This document shows positions 10,031-16,106 of a stretch of DNA of 16,106 nucleotides, in pieces. Origin of the DNA: Phycisphaerales bacterium UBA2266. Lineage in GTDB: Bacteria > Planctomycetota > Phycisphaerae > Sedimentisphaerales > Anaerobacaceae. The notes beneath the pieces were generated by a model. It was given only the letters and a program-made list of their open reading frames with translations, made no database searches and was not told the DNA's origin. Position 1 is the stretch's first letter; each line of letters begins with the position of its first letter. The position numbers and the translations under genes are program-made. The DNA lies in NCBI GenBank assembly GCA_002347125.1, contig DDXG01000029.1, forward strand, positions 1 to 16,106, given 5' to 3'.

Positions 10031-12628
10031 ATGCAAGAGCCATCCATCGTGACACACACCGTATCGTCGTATCGCCTTGGAGTGTTGTTCGTCACGACTC
10101 TACTGGGCATTTCACCGGCGCCGGCCACGCGGTGCGCTGCAGCCGAGTCCTGTTATCAACGGATGGATTCCTGGCCCGAAACCCTCCTGAGGGCGCGCGA
10201 ACGTCTGGGCAGACTGTCCATCTCCGGCGTCCAGCGAATCGACGCCGCGCGGGCCGTCTGGAAGGGCGCCGAACGCGATTTTCCCGTGCAGTGGGACTGG
10301 GTCATGCAGGATCATCCCGGCGATTTCGCCGGCTGGTTCACCACCGCGGACGCGAACATCGAAAGGCAACTGATCCGCAGGGCCCTGGCTGAACCGGGAC
10401 TCGACGCCACCGAAGCGGCGCAGCGGTTTGAAAGGCTCTGCCGGTCGGATGTCTTGTACGAAGACGCCGCCTGGCTGGAACTCTATGAGCAGGTCTGTCG
10501 CATCCGCCGCGGTGCGCGATTGCAGCCGCTGCTGAACCACTGCCGCCGTATCGTCTTCACCAAGCACTACAATCTGGGCGGTTCGCACTACGCCTATACC
10601 GAAGGCCAGTCCGACGCCCAGCACGAGCGGACGTTCATCCCCGGATCGGCCCTGTGCATCCTGGAACTTGATGGGCCCGACCCGCGCGTGATCACGCTGA
10701 TTGAAGACCCGGACGGCGTCATCCGTGACCCTGATGTATCCTACGACGGCCGGCGCATCCTCTTCGCATGGAAGCAGTCCGACCTCGACGACGACTTCCA
10801 CCTGTATGAGATGGACGTCGAGACCCGCGAAATCCGCCAACTGACCTTCGGCCTGGGCGTCGCCGACTACGAACCGGCGTACCTGCCCGACGGGCGGATC
10901 GTCTTCTCCTCCACGCGCTGCGTCCAGACCGTCGATTGCTGGTGGACCGAGGTCAGCAACCTGTATCTCTGCGACGGCGACGGCCGGAACATCCGCCGCC
11001 TCGGCTTCGACCAGGTCCACACCAATTATCCCACCGTCATGGACGACGGCCGCGTCATCTACACCCGCTGGGAGTACAACGACCGGGGGCAGATCTTCTC
11101 CCAGGGTCTGTTTCAGATGAACCCGGACGGCACCGGCCAGACCGAGTATTACGCCAACAACGCCTGGTTCCCCACGGCCATCCTCCACGCCCGCCAGATT
11201 CCCGGCACACAACAGATCATAGCCGTCATATCCGGCCACCACTGCCACCAGCGCGGCAAGCTCGGCCTCATTGACAACCGCCTCGGCCGACAGGAGGCCT
11301 CCGGCGTGACGATGCTCGCCCCCATCCAACGGGCCGAGGCCGTCCGCATCGACTCCTACGGCCAGGATGGACCCCAGTTTCAGTATCCCTGGCCCATCAC
11401 GGAGACAGATTTCCTGGTCACCCTGGACCCGGTCGGCAGCCCGAACTACATGTATAACCGGCCTTACGGCATCTACCTCATGCATGTGGATGGCCGTCGG
11501 GAGTTGCTGGCCTGGGACCCCGACATCTCCTGCAATCAGTCCGTCCCCCTTGCCCCGCGTGCAATCCCACACGCCCGTCCGTCGCTGGTTGACCCTGTGC
11601 AGCAATCGGGCGTCTACTACGTCCAGGACGTCTACCGCGGCCCCGGCCTGGCCGGCATCGAGCGGGGCACGATCAAGAGCCTGCGCGTCGTCGCCATCGA
11701 GTTCCGCGCCGCCGGCATCGGAGAGACCTATAACATCGGCCCCGGCGGCGACAGCCTGGCCAGTACGCCGGTGGGGGTCGGCAATACGAGCTGGGACGTC
11801 AAGGTCGTCCTGGGCGAGGCGGCCGTCTACTCCGACGGCTCGGCCATGTTCGAGGTCCCCGCTCGCACGCCGGTCTATTTCCAGGCCCTCGACGCCAAGG
11901 GCCGTATGGTTCAGACCATGCGAAGCTGGTCCACGCTGCAACCGGGCGAGACCTTCTCCTGCGTCGGCTGCCACGAGCCCAAGAACAGCGCTCCGCCCGT
12001 CAAGGCCCGCACCATCGCCATGCGCAGGGGCCCGCAGGCTCTCGATCCATCTGGCCTGTTTCACCGCGGAGATCGCGGAGACCGCAGAGAAGGGCTTGAT
12101 CAGGCAATCTCTGCGGTCTCCGCGATCTCGGCGGTGAATCCTGGCCGGCCCCACGGCTTCAGCTTCCCGAGAGAGATCCAGCCGATCCTCGACAGGCACT
12201 GTGTCCGTTGCCACAACGGTAGTGACGACACGCCTGCGGACCTGCGGGGCGATGCCGTTGACGGCCGCGACGCCAAACGCCGCTGGAGTCGCTCCTATCT
12301 GACCCTGACGGCCGCCCGCATCCATGGCAACGGCTATCGCGGCGATCCCGATGGGCCATATGTCAAATGGATCAACACCATGTCCGAGCCCACCCTGCTG
12401 CCGCCCTACGCCGCCGGCGCGGCCCGCAGCCCCATGATCCAACTCCTTGATGCCGGCCACGAAGATGTGAAGCTCTCCCGCCGGGAGATGGCCACGCTCG
12501 CCTGCTGGATAGACCTGGCCGTCCCGTTCTGCGGCGACTACACCGAGGCGGCCGACTGGACGCAGGAAGAGATCGACAGGTACAACCACTACCTCGCCAA
12601 GCGTCGAAGGCTCGAACAGCTCGAATGA
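10031..12628 (+). CDS. HzsA-related exported di-haem beta-propeller protein
   Basis: An 865-residue exported protein. A signal peptide covers about residues 15-38 (LGVLFVTTLLGIS, then ATRCAAAES). An alpha-helical N-terminal part extends to about 170. TolB/PD40-like blades include DPDVSYDGRRILFAW (233-247), EPAYLPDGRIVFSSTR (281-296) and PTVMDDGRVIYTRW (334-347). A domain at about 525-625 (VYYVQDVYRGPGL, then GTIKSLRV) resembles the hydrazine synthase alpha-subunit family of planctomycetes. Two c-type haem motifs, CVGCH (644-648) and CVRCH (724-728), place the protein in the periplasm. The rest of an anammox system is absent, so hydrazine synthesis is not implied; an electron-transfer or oxidoreductase role is only inferred. 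Residues about 677-703 are encoded by a palindromic repeat element inserted in frame between the two haem sites. The gene starts 2 bases after the ABC-F stop and overlaps the next gene by 4 bases. Confidence 0.85.
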   Translation: MQEPSIVTHTVSSYRLGVLFVTTLLGISPAPATRCAAAESCYQRMDSWPETLLRARERLGRLSISGVQRIDAARAVWKGAERDFPVQWDWVMQDHPGDFAGWFTTADANIERQLIRRALAEPGLDATEAAQRFERLCRSDVLYEDAAWLELYEQVCRIRRGARLQPLLNHCRRIVFTKHYNLGGSHYAYTEGQSDAQHERTFIPGSALCILELDGPDPRVITLIEDPDGVIRDPDVSYDGRRILFAWKQSDLDDDFHLYEMDVETREIRQLTFGLGVADYEPAYLPDGRIVFSSTRCVQTVDCWWTEVSNLYLCDGDGRNIRRLGFDQVHTNYPTVMDDGRVIYTRWEYNDRGQIFSQGLFQMNPDGTGQTEYYANNAWFPTAILHARQIPGTQQIIAVISGHHCHQRGKLGLIDNRLGRQEASGVTMLAPIQRAEAVRIDSYGQDGPQFQYPWPITETDFLVTLDPVGSPNYMYNRPYGIYLMHVDGRRELLAWDPDISCNQSVPLAPRAIPHARPSLVDPVQQSGVYYVQDVYRGPGLAGIERGTIKSLRVVAIEFRAAGIGETYNIGPGGDSLASTPVGVGNTSWDVKVVLGEAAVYSDGSAMFEVPARTPVYFQALDAKGRMVQTMRSWSTLQPGETFSCVGCHEPKNSAPPVKARTIAMRRGPQALDPSGLFHRGDRGDRREGLDQAISAVSAISAVNPGRPHGFSFPREIQPILDRHCVRCHNGSDDTPADLRGDAVDGRDAKRRWSRSYLTLTAARIHGNGYRGDPDGPYVKWINTMSEPTLLPPYAAGAARSPMIQLLDAGHEDVKLSRREMATLACWIDLAVPFCGDYTEAADWTQEEIDRYNHYLAKRRRLEQLE
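12061..12137. repeat. Palindromic repeat element inside the HzsA-related coding sequence
   Basis: A left arm (12061-12090, starting TCACCGCGGAGATCGCGG) and a right arm (12108-12137) are reverse complements over 30 bases with a single mismatch. The 17-base centre contains GCTTGATCAGGC, itself nearly palindromic, so the whole 77 bases can fold into one long hairpin. The arms consist of degenerate GCGGAGA/CCGCAGAGA units. The element keeps the reading frame open and is translated as HRGDRGDRRE, then SAVSAISAVN. As I recall, similar CGCGGAGA-type palindromes are scattered through intergenic regions of many bacterial genomes, which suggests a mobile or once-mobile repeat. Confidence 0.85.
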
Positions 12629-13728
12629 AAGGGCCATGGATGACCAGGACCGCAACCGCCATTATCACGAGCATGTTCGCCGCATGGCTGGCCGGCTGCC
12701 ATTCGTCCGTGACACCGACCGGCACACCGCTGGTTTTTGCCCACGACGACGAAATGATGACCACAACCGTCGACGCCGGCGAGTACCGCAGTCTCGCCGA
12801 CCGCCGCGTGTTTGCTGTTATGACGTTTCTCAACGCGGCCGGTTATGACGATGAGGTCTCCGGCAGGGCCATGCACCCCGTCCGAACCCGCGTCCGGCAG
12901 CGCATCGCGGCAAACCTCGCCGATCATCCGGATAAGCTCGCCGCCTGGCGGAATTACTACGACCGCCGGCGCCTGGGCGCTTGGCAGTACGTCAACTGGT
13001 CCCTCTGCCTCACTGCTGATTATCCCTTCCGCCGCACGGCCGCGGCCAGGAACCTCACCTACCCCTGGACCCGATGGATGTTGGACGACCTTCCCGATAT
13101 TCTCAACGATTTCTGGGTTACCGCCGACCTGACTTCGGTCTGGTCCGAATGCCTGCCCGATTACCTCGCCGAAATGAGGCGATACGACCCGAACGCCGTT
13201 GCCCGCGATGTCCATTCTCTTTGGCGATACGTTCGCATGCCCCGCCGCGACGACTCTATCATCGTGTCCATCCCGAACCTCCTTGAACGGCACGCCACCG
13301 CCAATGGAAACAGATTCCCTCCATATTTCTACAGTGTTGACGGCCCAGGCTCCGGAGGCCTCGTTCACGAGTATTGCCACACATTCGTCAACGACCTCGT
13401 CAAGGCCAATTACTCCGCCCACAAGAAGAAGCTGAAATCCTACTTCGATGCGGGCAAGGACGCCGCCATCTCCGCCAGCTACCAGGACCCCACCTATTGG
13501 GTCGCCGAGTGTACGGTCCACGCGATTTGCCACCGGCTGACCGCCACGCAGATCTCCGATGCCGAAGTCCGCCGGAGGATCGACGCCAACGCCGATGCCC
13601 TGACTCGCGGCGGCTACACTCTGCTCAAGCCACTCTGCGCAGGCTTGGTCGACTTCGAGGCCGATGGTCGTCCTTTCGATCAATACCTGCCCATCCTCTT
13701 CAAGAAACTGCCGGAGTACACACAGTAG
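12625..13728 (+). CDS. DUF4932-like lipoprotein with HExxH metallopeptidase motif
   Basis: A 367-residue lipoprotein. The start overlaps the HzsA-related stop (ATGA), which suggests translational coupling; an internal ATG at codon 6 (12640) would give a cleaner signal peptide. The signal ends in the lipobox LAGC with Cys25, followed by HSS, so the protein should be lipid-anchored to a membrane. GGLVHEYCHTFVN contains HEYCH at residues 248-252, the zincin HExxH pattern. YWVAECTVHAICHRL offers Glu295, a possible third zinc ligand as in gluzincins. The spacing and surrounding sequence fit DUF4932, a family found in planctomycetes and Bacteroidetes with no established substrate. The assignment to DUF4932 rests on remembered motif context, and peptidase activity is inferred from the motif only. 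It could process or mature the exported HzsA-related protein encoded just upstream, but nothing in the sequence proves this. Confidence 0.75.
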   Translation: MKGPWMTRTATAIITSMFAAWLAGCHSSVTPTGTPLVFAHDDEMMTTTVDAGEYRSLADRRVFAVMTFLNAAGYDDEVSGRAMHPVRTRVRQRIAANLADHPDKLAAWRNYYDRRRLGAWQYVNWSLCLTADYPFRRTAAARNLTYPWTRWMLDDLPDILNDFWVTADLTSVWSECLPDYLAEMRRYDPNAVARDVHSLWRYVRMPRRDDSIIVSIPNLLERHATANGNRFPPYFYSVDGPGSGGLVHEYCHTFVNDLVKANYSAHKKKLKSYFDAGKDAAISASYQDPTYWVAECTVHAICHRLTATQISDAEVRRRIDANADALTRGGYTLLKPLCAGLVDFEADGRPFDQYLPILFKKLPEYTQ

Positions 13729-13732
13729 GAGG

Positions 13733-13747
13733 GGCTACGGCGTAGCC
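13733..13747 (+). repeat. Short inverted repeat after the operon
   Basis: GGCTAC (13733-13738) and GTAGCC (13742-13747) form a 6-pair hairpin with a 3-base loop, 5 bases after the stop codon of the lipoprotein gene. No T-run follows, so it is not a classical terminator. It might still mark the 3' end of the operon transcript. Confidence 0.3.
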
Positions 13748-13898
13748 ACGAACTCAATCCTGCACACGGCGATCTGGAACTCCAGATGGCTGGCTCCAGC
13801 GGGCATGTCAGGCGGTTGAGATTACTCGACGCATGCCTATAATGGCAGAGTAATCCGCCTGGAAACAACACGTGCAAATGGCTATGGAGATCATGAAT

Positions 13899-14639
13899 AT
13901 GAAAGGGTCCGCGCACTATGCAGTTGCTCTTATTGGCCTGATCTGCCTGAATCTCGTGACAGTAGTTATTTGGGTCGCCTCCTACAGAGATTACCACAGA
14001 AGAGACAACATCGCTGTGATGGAGCGCGAACTTACGAGCATGCTCCACTATATCATCGACTGGGAGCACTTGAACGCCAATCCCCTTCATCACTACATGG
14101 CGCTGCGGACGGGAATGATACTAGGTGCCTTGCAGGACGAAGACTCGCTCGAACGCCCCATCGTTTTGTACTGTGCACTCTATCGCAGCAAAGACACCGG
14201 TCGTGTAAGGCTGTTGTTCGAATGGCTGGAGGAGGGATTTCAATCAACGTCTCTGGAGTTCTCCTATCAGGTCGGAGACAGTAAGAAGAAAATGCGAATT
14301 GCATTCCCCAGGAACGCATGGGATGGCCGCAGGCTCCGTAGGTCATATGCCTTAGAAGCCCCGCGCCGGCAGTGGCTTTCGGACGTCACCATCACGGCTG
14401 AAGGAATCGAGATATGTGCAGCGGGCGGCTGGGCCGGAGATCGGCCTGATCCTATTACTCTGCCGTTCTCGATCGTTGAGGCGCCGGCTCAGGTGGCAGT
14501 CTGCATAGACAAGTTGGTTAAGAGTGAGCCCGTGAATCTGGCAGTGATGTATGACCTCCGCGACTACATTACCAGCATGTGGCCGACTCAGGAGACGATG
14601 ACAACAGAGGGCCCGCCTCGCTCCGACCCGCAGCAGTGA
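13899..14639 (+). CDS. Membrane-anchored protein of unknown function
   Basis: A 246-residue protein that I do not recognise. The ATG at 13899 is preferred because GGAG (13886-13889) lies 9 bases upstream; in-frame starts at 13872 (GTG), 13878, 13884 and 13893 would add up to nine residues. A single transmembrane segment near the N-terminus (AVALIGLICLNLVTVVIWVAS) is followed by RDYHRRD, and the remaining 210 or so residues appear soluble. Whether they face the cytoplasm or the periplasm is unclear. The basic residues after the helix favour an inside C-terminus, but the short N-terminus could also act as an uncleaved signal anchor. The C-terminus is polar and Pro/Thr-rich. The gene is visibly less GC-rich than its neighbours and uses AGA codons for Arg, which hints at recent acquisition or low expression. 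It converges with the next gene across a 20-base gap. Confidence 0.7.
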   Translation: MKGSAHYAVALIGLICLNLVTVVIWVASYRDYHRRDNIAVMERELTSMLHYIIDWEHLNANPLHHYMALRTGMILGALQDEDSLERPIVLYCALYRSKDTGRVRLLFEWLEEGFQSTSLEFSYQVGDSKKKMRIAFPRNAWDGRRLRRSYALEAPRRQWLSDVTITAEGIEICAAGGWAGDRPDPITLPFSIVEAPAQVAVCIDKLVKSEPVNLAVMYDLRDYITSMWPTQETMTTEGPPRSDPQQ

Positions 14640-14659
14640 TCATGACCCCACGCAGAGTA

Positions 14660-16106
14660 CTACTCCATCACCAGCTCCACGCCGCAGAGCACCGTCTCAG
14701 TCCCTTGCGCGGACGGCCGTAGTGTTACTGTCAGAGCATCGGCGATTTCGATCCCCGTAAACTCCCGCAGCAGCCCAATCCGAGTTCCGCCCGCCTCCTT
14801 CGTTACATCGAATCCCTCCAGCACCGTCTGCCCTTGTATTGCCACAGCGAACTTGTATTTCGTATTTCCTCGTTCGTCGTTCGTTTGCGATTCCTCGTCT
14901 GTCGTCTTTCGTCCCTCGTCCCTCGGCAACCGCGGGTCCACGAAATGCAGCCGGACCGTGTAGCGCCCGCTGCGGCCTCTGGGTCCGCCCATGCCGATGC
15001 GTATCTGTCGCAGTCCGATTGCCCCGGACGCCTCCACCCACGGCAGGGGCCCTCCGGCCAGGCGCAGGCTGTGATGGCGAAACCACCTCGGCCGAGACGG
15101 CTCGGTCCTGACGTCAATTCTGGGCCCCGGTCCCCCGACACTGGGCCAATCCAGCCACAGCGTGCCGCTCTCGCTGGTGCAGTCGCCCGGCGCGCCGAGA
15201 TTGAGACCCAGCCGCTGAACGCGCTGCCTGGCGGCCGGCAGCGGGCTGAACGTCCAGACCTCCACGTCCGGGTCATGCACCATCGCCAGGGATGTCTGAT
15301 TCTGGTAGCTGCATGTGCATGTCCGCGTGTATTCCGGCGCATTGAGCACCCCCCCGGCGACCACCAGATTGGACGTGCAACCCGACTTGAAGCCGCCCAG
15401 ATTGCCCGTGCCGCCATCGGTCGCCAAGTCCAGAAAGCCCGCCGCCGCCGAGCGAAACGTCAGCAGATTCTCGCTGGCGATCACCGTGTTGCATCCATAA
15501 TTGCGTGTGTACTGCCAGGCCACGGACTCGCCGCTGAGTGGATGTGGCCGCCTCTTCTGCCGGCCTGTCATCAGGTCGTAGGCGCTTTCCTGCGTGATAA
15601 TCGTTGTGCCGTGCAGGATACAGGGACCGTCGTAGCTGACCTTGCGATCCCACAGCACATCGCCCGTGTCGGCCCGGTGCACCGCCATCCGGTCACCCGG
15701 CTCGGACACCATGTCCTTAGACCGCCGCTGGGCCTGCAGGAGCAGCTTGTGTTCCTGCGAGTAGCCCAGCCAGCTACCGAATATCGGCTGCGTGCGCTCC
15801 CAGACCACCCGGCCGCCTGCAACGTCCAATGCCAGTAATCGCTCATCGTCGGGTATATCGATATTGCGTCTGCCCATCACCTGTTTCAGGTAGGGGGGTA
15901 TCGCATCGAGGCAGAACAGCCTGCTGTCTCCGGCAATCACGGCGTTGTGCGGGAAGCCGTGCCTCGCTGTTACCTGCCAGAGGACTTCGCCGCTGCGGCG
16001 GTCCATGACGATCAGCCGCCGGCTCGCGGACTTGTCGAAGAACTCCGAGAACGTCTCCAGCTTGGCCTCGCTGCCGCTGCCGCCCGCCGGCAGCTCGGTA
16101 TAGGAC
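14660..16106 (-). CDS. PQQ-type beta-propeller protein with C-terminal malectin-like domain, N-terminal part missing
   Basis: The last 481 residues of a gene whose 5' end lies beyond the right edge; the frame is open to the edge, so the ATG at 16006 is internal. PQQ-like blades show repeated LLALDVAGGRVVWE, MAVHRADTGDVLWD and LIVMDRRSGEVLWQ strands, in which the (V/L)-x-D-x-x-(T/S)-G-x-x-x-W pattern is clear. A Cys-rich block, GFKSGCTSNLVV followed by YTRTCTCSYQNQTS, resembles the conserved core of planctomycete propeller proteins of this kind. The C-terminal 150 or so residues resemble a malectin-like carbohydrate-binding domain: YTVRLHFVDP, then FAVAIQGQTVLEGFDV, then TLTVTLRP-like strands and LCGVELV. 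Between YTVRLHFVDP and FAVAIQ lies an insertion of about 27 charged residues encoded by a simple repeat. An exported or surface location is expected from the family, but the signal peptide is not in the window. Confidence 0.85.
   Translation of the reverse strand, partial: SYTELPAGGSGSEAKLETFSEFFDKSASRRLIVMDRRSGEVLWQVTARHGFPHNAVIAGDSRLFCLDAIPPYLKQVMGRRNIDIPDDERLLALDVAGGRVVWERTQPIFGSWLGYSQEHKLLLQAQRRSKDMVSEPGDRMAVHRADTGDVLWDRKVSYDGPCILHGTTIITQESAYDLMTGRQKRRPHPLSGESVAWQYTRNYGCNTVIASENLLTFRSAAAGFLDLATDGGTGNLGGFKSGCTSNLVVAGGVLNAPEYTRTCTCSYQNQTSLAMVHDPDVEVWTFSPLPAARQRVQRLGLNLGAPGDCTSESGTLWLDWPSVGGPGPRIDVRTEPSRPRWFRHHSLRLAGGPLPWVEASGAIGLRQIRIGMGGPRGRSGRYTVRLHFVDPRLPRDEGRKTTDEESQTNDERGNTKYKFAVAIQGQTVLEGFDVTKEAGGTRIGLLREFTGIEIADALTVTLRPSAQGTETVLCGVELVME
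14852..14929 (-). repeat. Purine-rich short-period repeat inside the malectin-like domain
   Basis: On the coding strand the segment consists of degenerate units GAGGGACGA, GGGACGAAA, GACGACAGACGA and AACGAACGACGAAC, followed by GAAATACGAAATACAA. It is translated as PRDEGRKTTDEESQTNDERGNTKYK. Such GGACGA/AATACGA tracts occur, as I recall, as dispersed intergenic repeats in other bacteria. The segment keeps the frame and lies between two expected beta-strands of the domain. Confidence 0.7.

Noticed and set aside
10112..12655. An 847-codon open frame antisense to the HzsA-related gene
   Set aside because: The plus strand has clear haem motifs, PD40 blades and a signal peptide. The antisense product is a monotonous Val/Ala/Gly/Asp-rich sequence typical of the reverse frame of a GC-rich gene, without recognisable motifs.
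13733..13747. A rho-independent terminator after the lipoprotein gene
   Set aside because: The hairpin is short and lacks a following T-run, so it is recorded only as an inverted repeat.

Overview
The window looks like chromosomal DNA of a GC-rich planctomycete, most likely of the Phycisphaerae type. This is inferred from family content: a pseudopilin with the FTLVELLVVISIIALL start, a secreted protein that mixes LamG, beta-helix and dockerin-like modules, a sigma factor fused to a membrane-anchored outer domain, a hydrazine-synthase-alpha-like (HzsA-related) di-heme protein, and a PQQ-type beta-propeller ending in a malectin-like domain. No rRNA, tRNA, CRISPR array, insertion sequence or phage gene was seen.

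Left part (1-7703), all on the minus strand. Read in the direction of transcription it begins with an ECF-type sigma factor carrying hydrophobic segments and a large C-terminal domain (7703-5856). After 43 bases comes a 1421-residue secreted multi-LamG protein (5812-1547). A type II/IV pseudopilin-like protein follows, with its own plausible promoter (about 1397-528), and then the first 107 codons of an exported protein that runs off the left edge (321-1). The sigma factor and the LamG protein probably form one transcription unit.

Middle (7704-8078): a divergent intergenic region that should hold promoters for both directions. It contains a small set of repeated and inverted hexamers just ahead of the next gene.

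Right part on the plus strand: an ABC-F ATPase (8079-10028), the HzsA-related protein (10031-12628) and a DUF4932-like lipoprotein with an HExxH motif (12625-13728). They are packed with a 2-base gap and a 4-base overlap, so they look like a translationally coupled operon. A small membrane-anchored orphan protein of visibly lower GC follows (13899-14639). It converges on the C-terminal 481 residues of a PQQ-propeller/malectin protein on the minus strand (16106-14660), which runs off the right edge.

Most of the genes encode exported or membrane proteins; only the ABC-F protein and the sigma domain look cytoplasmic. The most unusual sequence features are two repeat-like DNA segments sitting in frame inside coding sequences. 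One is a roughly 77-base near-perfect palindrome between the two haem motifs of the HzsA-related protein. The other is a purine-rich short-period repeat that interrupts the malectin domain of the last gene.
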